Assembly: GCA_020186115.1 (NCBI GenBank)
Contig: WSYJ01000151.1
Coordinates: forward strand, 248,001 to 312,000
Direction of reading: 5' to 3'
Length of the DNA: 64,000 bases
DNA from: Histomonas meleagridis
Taxonomy: Eukaryota; Parabasalia; Tritrichomonadida; Dientamoebidae
The notes under the pieces are model-generated. The model saw only the letters and a program-made list of their open reading frames with translations. It was not told the origin of the DNA and made no database searches. Position numbers and translations under genes: made by a program. Shown here piece after piece: positions 40,486 to 50,567 of the stretch (positions are counted from its first letter, which is position 1; each line of letters opens with the position of its first letter).

Positions 40486-41296
40486 AGTTTCAATATAATA
40501 TATGGAAATTATTTAAAATATTTAATACATTTCTTATGTGTGCATCTAAAAATGGTTATGAGGATATTGTTAAATTACTACTTGATCTAAAAATATTTAA
40601 TATTAATGATCAAAATATTAATTTGTTTTATTTAAAACATGTTTTATTAATTTTATGTTTCAAAATAAGATTTGGAAATTATTTAAATTATTTAAAACAG
40701 CACTTATTTTAGCATCTGAATATGGTCATACAGAAATAGTTAAATTACTTCTTGAACAAAAAGGAATTGATATTAATGCTAAAGATATTTATTTATTTGA
40801 TATTATGTTTGTTTTAATGACCTCGTGTTTCGATATAAAATTTGGAAATTATTTAAATTATTTTGGACAGCACTTATATGTGCATCTGAAAATGGTCATA
40901 CAGAAATAGTTAAACTACTTCTTGAACAAGAAGGAATTGATATTAATGCTAAAGATATTTATTTGTTTTATTTGATATTTATTTTAATAATTTTATATTT
41001 CAAAATAATATTTGGAAATTATTTAAATTATTTAATACAGCACTTATGATTGCATCTTTAAAAGGTGATATAAAAATAGTTAAATTACTTCTTGAACACA
41101 AAGAAATTGATATTAATGCAAAAGATATTTGTTTGTTTTATTTAATATTTATTTTAATAATATAAAATTTCAAAATAATATTTGGAATTTATTTCAAACA
41201 TTTCAAACAATACTTTCGCGTGTAGAGCAAATTTTACATTCAAAATGTTTTAAAAAAATATTCAACATGCTTCACGAAAAAGGTGCAAAATTGTAA
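40486..41296 (+). repeat. Split ankyrin array A4 (exact 170-bp units, intact end)
   Basis: Repeat starts at 40531, 40701, 40871, 41041 and 41211, exactly 170 bp apart each time. The four full cores are open. Spacers are 80 nt from the codon after INAK to the next threonine codon. The final unit (41211) has no spacer after it and reads in frame to MLHEKGAKL and a stop at 41294-41296, a typical ankyrin-protein C-terminus. This makes it the cleanest example of the split layout and it directly follows DUF3447 gene 4. Confidence 0.85.
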
Positions 41297-41798
41297 TGTA
41301 GCAATACTCTTTACAAATAAAACAATATTAATATATATTATGAAATGATTTTATCGGAATATATTTTTATTATTATTATTATTAAAAACTGCTTCAAAAA
41401 AGGTGCTAATAATAAAATTTTTGATTCATTATAGATTTTTTTTGTATTTAATTAAAAACAAAATTTAGGGAAATTATCTACAAAATACAAAGTAATTAAA
41501 ATTCATAGCAACATTAATGTCAAAAAAAATTATTTTACTCATAACACCGGCCAATTTCCCGAATGAAGGCCAAGGATATAATTTCATTATGCCAGTAGAA
41601 CAAATCTTCTGTATGGCATTGTAATGAACTTATTACTAATTAACTTTACAAAGATATTATGTCACTATCAGCATACAACAACTTATGAGTCACATATAAC
41701 TGGATTAAATTTTGTAAAATTTGTACTGCCCAAAAATTCTTATTCCATGATAAGGCATATATTTTTCATAAAGCTCGAAACATAAAATCTCTTAATTC
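41297..41798. other. Intergenic region, no gene seen
   Basis: AT-rich spacer with short ATT runs near 41369. No open frame of note. Confidence 0.45.
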
Positions 41799-43805
41799 AT
41801 GTGGACTGATGAAAAAATGGCTGGAAAGGAAAATTATTATAAACGGCCTCTTGATATGAACCAATGGATTTTATTTCTTTCAAACGGCAATGAAATATAT
41901 ATTGAACATCCAGAAGACTTAGAAGGCGATGAAATAGTATCTGTAACCTCGGGGAAAACATGTAGACCAAACATAGAAACATTTTATTTTGCTACGTTAT
42001 CATTTTCAGGAAAAGTTCACCTCTTCTCGAACACCGGTGATGGCAGTCCACTGTTTTCTAACTCAGAACTTATTCAAACAGATGTAAATATAATCAAATC
42101 CTCATACGAATTTTTATACACTGTAAGTGATAAGACATTATTTCGTTGGCAAATCATGCCTAGTGGCGCACACATGATGCCTACTTCATACAAATTTTCT
42201 TCATCGATTCTTAAAATTTCACATTTATATGATTTGGGGAAGCGTAATGAAGACGAAAAATACCAAAAAGTTTGTATTGTTCAAACAGTGGATTATAACC
42301 TTTATATCACCAGTGATAAAGTATATCATTTATTAAGTAATGTTTTAACCTTTGATACATCAGGAACTGAAATTGTTTATCTTACAATCAGTGACAACAA
42401 ATATCATTATGCTAAAATCAGTGATCATAATCTCATTACATGTCCTATTCCACGAGATTTACCAAAGGAATTTGAACACTGTCCTGATAACATTTATCTT
42501 CATGACTATGATATCTTTATTGAGAATCGACTTGGTTCACTTCAAATTATAAATCGGAAAAGTATTGATATTTATAAATTTCAAAGTGAATCAAATTTGA
42601 TATACATTTCTAGTGATCGAAATAAATTATTATTTCTTCGTCCACTTGACTTTGAAGATGATATTATATTCCAAACACAACATCAAATCATTGATTTCGA
42701 TGAACTTAAAATGAATGAGCCATCTTTCATTATTATTATGAATGATTTATACATTGAATTTGATATTGAAAACATTGCATCTATAAATATAGATAATTTA
42801 TATGATTCTCATTTCCTTTGTAATATTGTATTTATTGATTTATATAGATCACTTTTTCATTATCAAATGAATGAAAATATTTATCAAATTGTTGAATTGA
42901 TTGCGAAATTGATTCTTTATATTAATTTCCAAATTCCTTTAATTAGAATTTTAAATTATGATTTCTTTGAATATGTTTTAACGAATATAAATCTTGATGA
43001 TAATAATAACATACCAATAATCGCTTATTTACTTATACTCATTTCTTATTCTTATTCACATTCACCATATAACTTTAATAATAAACAAAAAATTCAATAC
43101 TTAAAGAGCCAAAATAGAATTCGGCCTTATTTCTTCCCACCAAGTCAAATGCAAATAAAAAGTGTTACGCAACTTTTATATCGAAATATTAATTTTTTTA
43201 ATAATGACGAACGTTTAATTTATCATTCTTTAACTTCGTTAATGATATTAATACGTTTCACTCAAATTAATATAAATTTCTTGTTAACAAACCTTATAAA
43301 ATATGATTTTATGTTCGATAAAGTCGAAACTGAAGATGTTTCTCTTCTTCTTGAGATTTTACTTTCAAGAAAAATTAATGATCGAAATATCTTCATCGAA
43401 CATAATAAAAAAATTGCAAAGTTATCTTTGAGGTTTTATAAAGATTTACAATTAAACCCAAATTGTCAAAAAATACTTCCGAAAATTGATGACTTTTGGG
43501 AAAGAGCAATGAAAGGAAATTGGTTACAATTCAAACAAATTTACGAAGATTTTGTGAATTCATTAAAAGATGACGTCTTCGAATTGATAAACTCAATAAC
43601 ATTTATGGCGGAACCTGATATGAAATCGAAAATAAGTGACTTTTTGGATTTATATTTCCCAAAGCCTTTGATGGTTAAAAGGAATTTCTCTTTTCAAAAG
43701 GAAATAACACAAATGATTAAAGTGCAAGAGAAAATTTATGAACAGATAAAGATAATACAAATATTTCAAATAACTCAAAAATGTATTGATATGCTTAGAG
43801 AATAA
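41799..43805 (+). CDS. Large protein with beta-propeller-like N-terminus, function unknown
   Basis: A 668-residue protein. The first 270 residues alternate short strand-like segments (YFATLSFSGKVHLFS, FLYTVSDKTLFRWQI, VCIVQTVDYNLYITSDKVYHLL), suggesting WD40 or RCC1-like propeller blades. The rest is helical (for example PIIAYLLILISYSYS and FQKEITQMIKVQEKIYEQI). A beta-propeller followed by helical solenoid is the plan of many coat and nuclear-pore proteins, but I do not recognise a specific family. Two Met codons (residues 1 and 7) could start it; the first is listed. Confidence 0.6.
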   Translation: MWTDEKMAGKENYYKRPLDMNQWILFLSNGNEIYIEHPEDLEGDEIVSVTSGKTCRPNIETFYFATLSFSGKVHLFSNTGDGSPLFSNSELIQTDVNIIKSSYEFLYTVSDKTLFRWQIMPSGAHMMPTSYKFSSSILKISHLYDLGKRNEDEKYQKVCIVQTVDYNLYITSDKVYHLLSNVLTFDTSGTEIVYLTISDNKYHYAKISDHNLITCPIPRDLPKEFEHCPDNIYLHDYDIFIENRLGSLQIINRKSIDIYKFQSESNLIYISSDRNKLLFLRPLDFEDDIIFQTQHQIIDFDELKMNEPSFIIIMNDLYIEFDIENIASINIDNLYDSHFLCNIVFIDLYRSLFHYQMNENIYQIVELIAKLILYINFQIPLIRILNYDFFEYVLTNINLDDNNNIPIIAYLLILISYSYSHSPYNFNNKQKIQYLKSQNRIRPYFFPPSQMQIKSVTQLLYRNINFFNNDERLIYHSLTSLMILIRFTQININFLLTNLIKYDFMFDKVETEDVSLLLEILLSRKINDRNIFIEHNKKIAKLSLRFYKDLQLNPNCQKILPKIDDFWERAMKGNWLQFKQIYEDFVNSLKDDVFELINSITFMAEPDMKSKISDFLDLYFPKPLMVKRNFSFQKEITQMIKVQEKIYEQIKIIQIFQITQKCIDMLRE

Positions 43806-44283
43806 AAAATTATTATATATATTTTAGTTGTGATTTTAATAATAGAATTTTTTGGATTTTTTGGTCATTATAAATTATTATAGAGTATACCGTTCCTTCA
43901 TATGTCTGTAAATTTTTGAAAACACTTAATTTTCAACATTACTCCCATCAATTAAAATTTATGATTCTATTATTTTCTTCAAGAAAGTATATATAAAAAG
44001 CATTATTTACATATTTTTGAATTTCATAAATTCGATTTTTTTTTCATCAAACATATGATTTTGATTATTTTTATAATATTAATTTGCTAATTATATATTA
44101 TTTTAGTATTTTTGAAATTGATTTACAACAACTTCAATAATAAACGTTCAAAAACAAGTGCTAAACGTTTTTCACAAGAAAAATTCTGAGGATTTCCTTC
44201 TTTCAAATAATTCTATATGATCATAGAATAAAAATTTTTTACTGAATGTAATTTTAAACGTTCTTTGGGTGAAGTCACCCAAA
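43806..44283. other. Intergenic region, no gene seen
   Basis: Very AT-rich. It carries the 3' end of the preceding gene and the promoter of the FANCD2-like gene. TCACCC at 44275, nine bases before the start ATG, resembles but does not fully match the initiator. Confidence 0.4.
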
Positions 44284-47200
44284 ATGCACACCATCAATGA
44301 AGAATTCGAAACCGTAGTACCAAAAGGACTTGAGTGGCTTTGCGAACTTGGTGTAGGCTTTACTAAAGGAGGTGATGTATTTTTTACAATACCTACATAT
44401 CTTATTACCGAAAATTTAGAAAAATGGGTGAACCAAACTCCATCTAATGAATTAGATGAGGCCAAAGAATCCATTGAAAAATATCTTGTTGAAAAAGACA
44501 GTCTTTATCAATGGCTTAAATCTGAAAGTAATTCATTACCATCACTTGTTCATATTTTAATTCGTAATACAACATTTCAAAACGAGATTATTAAGCTTCT
44601 TTGTCAATTTCTCTCAATGACAGGTTTAGAAGGTATTCCCACAGAAAAAACAAAACACATAGTTAATCAAATCATTTCAGTTTTTTCATTTCTTCCCAAA
44701 GTTGTTGATCAAGACTATTTTGAAAGTACGATTTTTGATAGTTTAAGTACCACAGAAGAATGTTTTTGTCAATTATTAATTCAAAATTTCCATCATTTTT
44801 TTGATAATTCTGATACTATCATTAATCGTTTAATTGACTTAATGGATCAAATGCCGAAATATGCCAAAGAAGCTCTTTCTTCATTAGAATGTTTTAATCT
44901 TACACAAGAAAAAAAAGATGAAGTTCGTGATAAAGTCCGTAATGACATGCTTTCATCAGTAAGTTCTAATGACTTGCCGACATTCATAAGGTTTCTAATT
45001 AACTCGACTGATTCAAATAATGCTGCGTCTACGGTGAGTGCGATTCGTAATCAAATCATTATTGTTGACAACAGCATCAAAATTCAAATTGACACTCTAT
45101 CGTTGGACGATACAAACGTCTTCCTCCTAATTCAACTTAAATCTGCTTTACAATTTAATCATGATTTTTGTAATGAATTTATACGTGTATTAGATACGTG
45201 TAATGATTTATGTATATTAGACGTATGGATATTATTTTGTTTATTTTCTATTCCATCAAAAAGGATTAAAGCAGAACAATTATTAACCAAATTATCTGAA
45301 AATGGACTTTTCATAACTAAATTAACAAATTCAATTGTTGGTTATATAAATGTATTAGAAACACTTATAACTACACTTACAGAAATAATCCCATGGGCAT
45401 TAAATCATACTTCTAATAAAGTTGTTGAAGTTGGATCAACATTAGCAATCATATTATTTAAAGAAATTGATAAACCGGAAATCCAACAAGATATATTAGC
45501 GTCATTAATACGACAAATTAATATCGGCATTGATAGTAATAAAGAAAATGCATCGAATGTCCTTATACAATTATCGAAAGAAGCGTTACCAAAGTTAAGT
45601 TATCATTTACCATTACTTCAAGGCATATTATATTCATATGATTCTATTCCAGTATATATATTTAAGAATGTAATTAATGTAATAGTTTTAGCAACATTTA
45701 AAGAAGAAGGCGATTATAAAAATGGATCACAATTATCAATATTTTATGAGAAATTAATACAATCTAATAAACGAGAAACAAAAGATATCGGAATTATTAC
45801 TGCGTCATCAGTCATTAATCGATTATCATCAATTAACATTGAAAACATTGATATCATATTACAATATTTTAATAGTATTTTATCAAGTTTAAAAGATGAT
45901 ATTTTAGGAATTAATTTATTTTTAACTCAAATTAAATTAAATAATGATCGAAATAATTTATTTAATGAATATTTAATTAAAATATTAACAGAAAGTTTAA
46001 AGTCAATTAAAATCGAACGTAAAAATGATATAACTGAATGGTTTTCATTATCTGAAGAAACAGATTATGCTATCGATTGTATAACAGATGTAATTAATGG
46101 AAGTTTTTATCAAAATCAAAAGAAATCGATTTTGTTAGTCGATCAAGTTCGACAATTACAACAAGGATTAAATAGTTCATTTGTTATCATGAATTCAGGA
46201 ATCCAATTATTATTTGATTGTCATATTAAATTAAACCATAATATCATTGAAGTAATGGATGATTATATTCATATGCCATTACATTTATTTGCACGTGAAG
46301 AAGATAAAGATGAAAACAATTTAACACATAATCAAAAAATTCAATGTTTATTATTAGCACATAGTTGGATATGTTCATTAATTAATTATATTTATGATTA
46401 TAATGATATCTTTGATATAATTATTGAGAAATTTAATAATCGAATTGAAATAGAAAATGAAATCTTAAATTATATGAATCAAATAAAAACTTTTACACAT
46501 CCTTTATATGGACAAATGTTTCCACGTTCTAAAGCTTATATTAAAAAGATTTCATCATCAATAGATCGATCATCAATGTTTATTAGTAAATTTAGAGGAT
46601 CATTTATAGCACCACGTTATGAATCATTATATATCATTAAGAACATTGATTTCCAATATGAACCAATTATCCTTCGATTATTAGATGATTATATTTATAT
46701 ATTAAATCCACCTAAAGATCCATTATTTAATGTCATAAAACCGGACGAATTTGATTTAGATTTATTACAATATATATCAAATGATTTATTAAATCATTTT
46801 TGTTCAACAGAAACAAAATATTCACAAATGATTATTGAACGAATTTTAACAATTATTAATATACAAATCCAATTACCGATTTATAAAGATAAAAATATAT
46901 TTTCATTGTTCTTAAGTAGTATTAGTTTCCAACTTACACGAAAAGATTGTTTTTTACATTTCTCTCAAATGATATGTAATTCGATGCCATTAAATAATAA
47001 GTTATTAATGATCACATTATTAAAGAACATTATTCATTGTGGACCTGTTCAACGGAATATAATGGAAATAATGAACAATGAGTTTAATATCTTATGTAAA
47101 CATTGTTATGAATTACTTTCTTCACGCCAAACAATATTAAACAAAAATGGCGTGAAACAAATTCTTCCGATTTATTTTGAACATCATCAAAATTGTTTAA

Positions 47201-47829
47201 ATGTAATAAAAGATTTAGTTAAAAATATACTGAAACCAAATATATTCTCAAATGAACAAAGTGAAGAATGGACTTCTTTAACAGAAGATACATATGAATT
47301 TTATTTAAATAATTGTTTTAACATTATAAATAAAAAAGTTAACGAGTTTAATAAAAGAATTAAAAAAGATGACATTACATTAGATGAACAAAACATTTTG
47401 GTGATGATGGAAAGGTTAATATTATTATCCGATTTAATAAAAGAAATAACTAAAAACGCATTGGACCCAAAAATCCCAGATAAAACTTTAAGAATCGTAA
47501 TGAGCTCAGGTTCAACGTGGATGGAATATTGTTCTGCGTTGTTGGAGTTCCTAAAAGACGCGTATCAAGTCGACAATAGGAAAGTACATAAGTTCTTGAA
47601 TAATATGACAATGATACAAAAGAATTTGCAGAAATTATCAAATTACGTAAGAAAAGACGTGCCGCAATTACAGAAATATTTGCCGAAGCTGAGTAAGGCG
47701 CTGTCGCAGTTTAACTACGATTTGAAATGCGCATTCTCAACAGTGTTCGGTGATGAGGACGTAAAAATTGGTATATACTCTCAGGGGAACTCACAGATAA
47801 GCAATGTACAGGATGAAGATGACGAATGA
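44284..47829 (+). CDS. FANCD2: FANCD2 homologue (Fanconi anaemia D2 protein)
   Basis: A 1181-residue helical-repeat protein. Collinear matches to FANCD2 can be recognised: near residue 220, VRDKVRNDMLSSVSSNDLP followed by TFIRFLINSTDSNNAASTVS, corresponding to the [20 protein letters not shown] region; and at the C-terminus WMEYCSALLEFLKDAYQVD followed by RKVHKFLNNM and VPQLQKYLPKLSKALSQF, corresponding to the FLKQCMPLLDFSFRKH and VPLLKKTLELLVCRVKA region. It ends in a short acidic tail, as the animal protein does. FANCD2 pairs with FANCI, is mono-ubiquitinated and clamps DNA at interstrand crosslinks. I could not locate the equivalent of the modified lysine. The ATG at 44284 is chosen over an upstream in-frame GTG. 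Shorter than the human protein (about 1450). Confidence 0.75.
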   Translation: MHTINEEFETVVPKGLEWLCELGVGFTKGGDVFFTIPTYLITENLEKWVNQTPSNELDEAKESIEKYLVEKDSLYQWLKSESNSLPSLVHILIRNTTFQNEIIKLLCQFLSMTGLEGIPTEKTKHIVNQIISVFSFLPKVVDQDYFESTIFDSLSTTEECFCQLLIQNFHHFFDNSDTIINRLIDLMDQMPKYAKEALSSLECFNLTQEKKDEVRDKVRNDMLSSVSSNDLPTFIRFLINSTDSNNAASTVSAIRNQIIIVDNSIKIQIDTLSLDDTNVFLLIQLKSALQFNHDFCNEFIRVLDTCNDLCILDVWILFCLFSIPSKRIKAEQLLTKLSENGLFITKLTNSIVGYINVLETLITTLTEIIPWALNHTSNKVVEVGSTLAIILFKEIDKPEIQQDILASLIRQINIGIDSNKENASNVLIQLSKEALPKLSYHLPLLQGILYSYDSIPVYIFKNVINVIVLATFKEEGDYKNGSQLSIFYEKLIQSNKRETKDIGIITASSVINRLSSINIENIDIILQYFNSILSSLKDDILGINLFLTQIKLNNDRNNLFNEYLIKILTESLKSIKIERKNDITEWFSLSEETDYAIDCITDVINGSFYQNQKKSILLVDQVRQLQQGLNSSFVIMNSGIQLLFDCHIKLNHNIIEVMDDYIHMPLHLFAREEDKDENNLTHNQKIQCLLLAHSWICSLINYIYDYNDIFDIIIEKFNNRIEIENEILNYMNQIKTFTHPLYGQMFPRSKAYIKKISSSIDRSSMFISKFRGSFIAPRYESLYIIKNIDFQYEPIILRLLDDYIYILNPPKDPLFNVIKPDEFDLDLLQYISNDLLNHFCSTETKYSQMIIERILTIINIQIQLPIYKDKNIFSLFLSSISFQLTRKDCFLHFSQMICNSMPLNNKLLMITLLKNIIHCGPVQRNIMEIMNNEFNILCKHCYELLSSRQTILNKNGVKQILPIYFEHHQNCLNVIKDLVKNILKPNIFSNEQSEEWTSLTEDTYEFYLNNCFNIINKKVNEFNKRIKKDDITLDEQNILVMMERLILLSDLIKEITKNALDPKIPDKTLRIVMSSGSTWMEYCSALLEFLKDAYQVDNRKVHKFLNNMTMIQKNLQKLSNYVRKDVPQLQKYLPKLSKALSQFNYDLKCAFSTVFGDEDVKIGIYSQGNSQISNVQDEDDE

Positions 47830-47899
47830 ATTGTTAAATAATAATAAAATGTTATTATGTTTTGATTTATGTTGAAATAATAATATTCTTTACGAAATA

Positions 47900-48190
47900 T
47901 TTTATGTTGCGAAAAGACATAAATTCCTTCAATGCAATTGTAGTTTCGGAATTTTATTAACAAAAAAACAATTTTTCTAGCAAATGATGAAAATGGGAAT
48001 AAAATTTTATGTTGAGAAAAGACATAAATTCCTTCAATGCAATTGTAGTTTTGGAATTTTATTAATAAAAAAACAATTTTTCTAGCAAATGATGAAAATG
48101 GGAATAAAATTTTATGTTGAGAAAAGATATAAATTCCTTCAGTGCAATTGTAGTTTTGGAATTTTATAAACAAAAAAACAATTTTTCTAA
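47900..48190. repeat. 105-bp minisatellite, about 2.7 copies
   Basis: Units start at 47906, 48011 and 48116 (GTTGAGAAAAGACATAAATT and similar), 105 bp apart, and differ at only a few bases. The period is a multiple of three, so a reverse-strand frame stays open through it (35-residue repeat), but nothing suggests that it is translated. It lies just past the FANCD2-like stop codon. Confidence 0.85.
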
Positions 48191-48420
48191 CTATTAATAG
48201 AATAAAATCTTATGTTAATAATAGAAATGTGTTTAAAATGAAAAAATATAAACTGTGTATTTTTGATTTCATCTTAAAAAAGCATTTCTCAAAAATAGAA
48301 TTATCGCTTCCATTCAAAACATTTGGACGATAAAAAATATATAGAAATAACCGATAATTGATTTGAATTTTATGCTTTGAATCCCTCAAACGTTTAAGCT
48401 TTTGACGGCTAAACGATAAC

Positions 48421-48426
48421 TCATTT
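48421..48426 (+). promoter_or_regulatory. Initiator (Inr) of the AP-3 mu gene
   Basis: TCATTT 22-27 bases before the ATG at 48448, matching TCA-Y-W. Confidence 0.55.
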
Positions 48427-48447
48427 GTAGCGGTTATAACAGTTCAA

Positions 48448-49659
48448 ATGATATCAGCTGTATTCCTGGTCAACAACGAAGGAGTCATTCTAATCGAAAA
48501 GCAATATCGCGAAAAAATAAAAAGAAGTGACATAGATTCTGCCCTAATTGCAATTAAAGATCATACAAAGGTTACTCCAGGAATCATCCAAAATGATGAC
48601 TTATCAATATTACTTCTCCCTAGAGAAGATATATGGATTGTTGGGGTATGTGAAGGAGATGAATTTGCTTTATTTGGCGTTTCTGTCCTTCAATACATTG
48701 GAAGACTTCTTCAAACCCAACTAAAGAATGGCGTTTCAGAATTTTCCATCAAAGATGAATACCACGTAGTTTACAGAATCCTTGACTATGCTGTTGATTT
48801 TGGTTATCCACTTTTCGATGAATGCAATTTAGTTAATACTTTATTGAACCGCCAAACATCAGATTATTCCAAAGGAGAAAGGCTACAGCTTGATCTCGAA
48901 AAGCCATGGCGTTCATGTGGCTTTAAACGAACACCAAATGAAATCTTACTTGATGTCATCGAAACTATCGACGTTTCTGTCTCTGAACATGGACGTATGG
49001 ACTTCTGTCATATCCGTGGGAGTATTGAAGCCACAAGTAGACTTTCTGGAACGCCAACATGCAAACTTGTATTAAAGCCAACAACTCATTATGAAGACGC
49101 ATCCTACCACCGTTGTGTCGACAACACTTACACAGGCAAAACAATCACATTCATTCCACCAAATGGCCAATTTACTCTCATGAGATATCGAGTCACGGCC
49201 GCCCAAGTTAATTTACCTGTTTGGATCATACCAAAGTTCACTTGGGATCGCAGTAGTGTTTCATTTGAGATAATTCTTAAGCCCGATCCAAATCTTCCGA
49301 AATTTATTAATAATCTATCGGTAAGTTTTGATCTTCCTGACGGCGTTACAATGCCTTCCTTCGCCCCTCAGACCGGAAGAGCAACATATGACTCCGCTAC
49401 GAGGGAGGCGACATGGACGATCGGAATCTTCTCCGGTAAAGACCCGATCACACTTAAGGGAAGTGCGTCAACGCCTCCTGGCTTTGAGTTGGGCGGAAGG
49501 TTCCCCATTGTTTCTGCTAAGTTCTCTACGGTTGGTGTTGCACCATCCGGTTTTGCTGTTGAAAGATTAGATGTTGAAGGAGAAAACTATAAATCTTTCA
49601 AAGGGATGAAATATGTTACTGCATCTGGAAATTATGAGTTTAGAACTGGTTTATGCTAA
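48448..49659 (+). CDS. AP3M1: AP-3 adaptor complex subunit mu
   Basis: A 403-residue medium adaptin. The N-terminal longin-like domain (MISAVFLVNNEGVILIEKQ to about residue 140) ends with ECNLVNTLL. The mu-homology domain follows: PWRSCGF, NEILLDVIETIDV, GSIEATSRLSGTP, YHRCVDN, ITFIPPNGQFTLMRYRV and, at the end, VERLDVEGENYKSFKGMKYVT. The DVSFHPC-like YHRCVD and the LDxxGExYKxFKGxKY ending fit AP-3 better than AP-1, AP-2 or AP-4. AP-3 sorts cargo to lysosome-type compartments by binding tyrosine signals through this subunit. Bases 49325-49505 are clearly richer in G and C than the surroundings. Confidence 0.88.
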   Translation: MISAVFLVNNEGVILIEKQYREKIKRSDIDSALIAIKDHTKVTPGIIQNDDLSILLLPREDIWIVGVCEGDEFALFGVSVLQYIGRLLQTQLKNGVSEFSIKDEYHVVYRILDYAVDFGYPLFDECNLVNTLLNRQTSDYSKGERLQLDLEKPWRSCGFKRTPNEILLDVIETIDVSVSEHGRMDFCHIRGSIEATSRLSGTPTCKLVLKPTTHYEDASYHRCVDNTYTGKTITFIPPNGQFTLMRYRVTAAQVNLPVWIIPKFTWDRSSVSFEIILKPDPNLPKFINNLSVSFDLPDGVTMPSFAPQTGRATYDSATREATWTIGIFSGKDPITLKGSASTPPGFELGGRFPIVSAKFSTVGVAPSGFAVERLDVEGENYKSFKGMKYVTASGNYEFRTGLC

Positions 49660-49730
49660 ATAAACAAAGCAAGTAAATGCTAGAAATATGTAATAGATTT
49701 TATATCTTTGTTAAAGTAAATTTCATTTAT

Positions 49731-50336
49731 TTAATATGTTTCACATTTGGATTTTTTCGTTTTCTTTTTCGTTTCCTTTTGATCCTTTTGTAATAAAATA
49801 TGTGCAATTCCTTCAAAGAGTTCTTTAATGTTCTTATATTCTCGATATGATACTTCTAACACTGGACATCCAAGTTCTTTACCAAGTGCTTGACCAACTT
49901 CAATCGGAACTGAATCGGGAGTTCGTCGTTCACAATTGTTTGCTGCAATAATGCATGGAATCGTGACAACTCCTTTAGCTTGAAGTGCAGTTTTATATAA
50001 ATCTTTTACACTTTCAACAGAGGTTGGATCTAAAATTGAATAAACAAAAATAAATCCATTAACAATTTTCATTTCCCTATTCCTTGATTCCATAAAACCA
50101 TCTTGTCCAGCTGTATCCAATATTTCAATAGTGACTGATTTCCCATCAACTTTGATAGTTTTTGTGAATTCATCTTCTATTGTCAGCATATAAAGTGGTT
50201 CATATTGTTCTATAATATATGCTTTTGTGATTTCAGTCTTATCAGAGCCACCTCCGCCAAAAACACCAATCTTATAATAATATTTTTCTTCTGATTGCGT
50301 TTCATTTCCAGGTTTCTCATCTTGTTTTTGACTCAT
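49731..50336 (-). CDS. Degenerate Ras-like small GTPase
   Basis: A 201-residue protein with a Ras fold: KIGVFGGGGSDKTEIT as the G1 loop, a switch I region around YEPLYMLTIEDEF, DTAGQDGF as G3, NGFIFVYSI and SVESVKDLY. Two nucleotide-binding motifs are altered. The G1 glycine before the lysine is aspartate (SDKT for VGKS), and the NKxD motif reads NNCE. The G5 SAK is replaced by SYR. It ends with a Lys-rich stretch and KCETY, so a cysteine sits four residues from the end as in CaaX boxes, although the residues between are unusual. It may be a pseudo-GTPase or have altered nucleotide use. The ATG at 50336 is preferred over an upstream TTG because an initiator lies at 50354-50359. Confidence 0.75.
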   Translation of the reverse strand: MSQKQDEKPGNETQSEEKYYYKIGVFGGGGSDKTEITKAYIIEQYEPLYMLTIEDEFTKTIKVDGKSVTIEILDTAGQDGFMESRNREMKIVNGFIFVYSILDPTSVESVKDLYKTALQAKGVVTIPCIIAANNCERRTPDSVPIEVGQALGKELGCPVLEVSYREYKNIKELFEGIAHILLQKDQKETKKKTKKSKCETY

Positions 50337-50353
50337 TTGGAAAGATAATAATT

Positions 50354-50359
50354 TTGTGA
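50354..50359 (-). promoter_or_regulatory. Initiator (Inr) of the Ras-like gene
   Basis: TCACAA on the reverse strand, about 18 bases before the ATG at 50336, matches TCA-Y-W. Confidence 0.5.
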
Positions 50360-50567
50360 TATCAACATATTGAAAACTTTTCAAAGAAAATTCAAAGAAA
50401 TAATAGAATGAAGTGGGCAGAAAAACATTTAAATACTTATCTTTATTACTGCATTTAACTTCATAATATATCGAAATATTAAATTTTTTGTTGTGACAAA
50501 TGATTAAACAAAAAAAAAAATATATTTCAATACTTCTATTTATTAATTTATATTTTACATTTCATGT

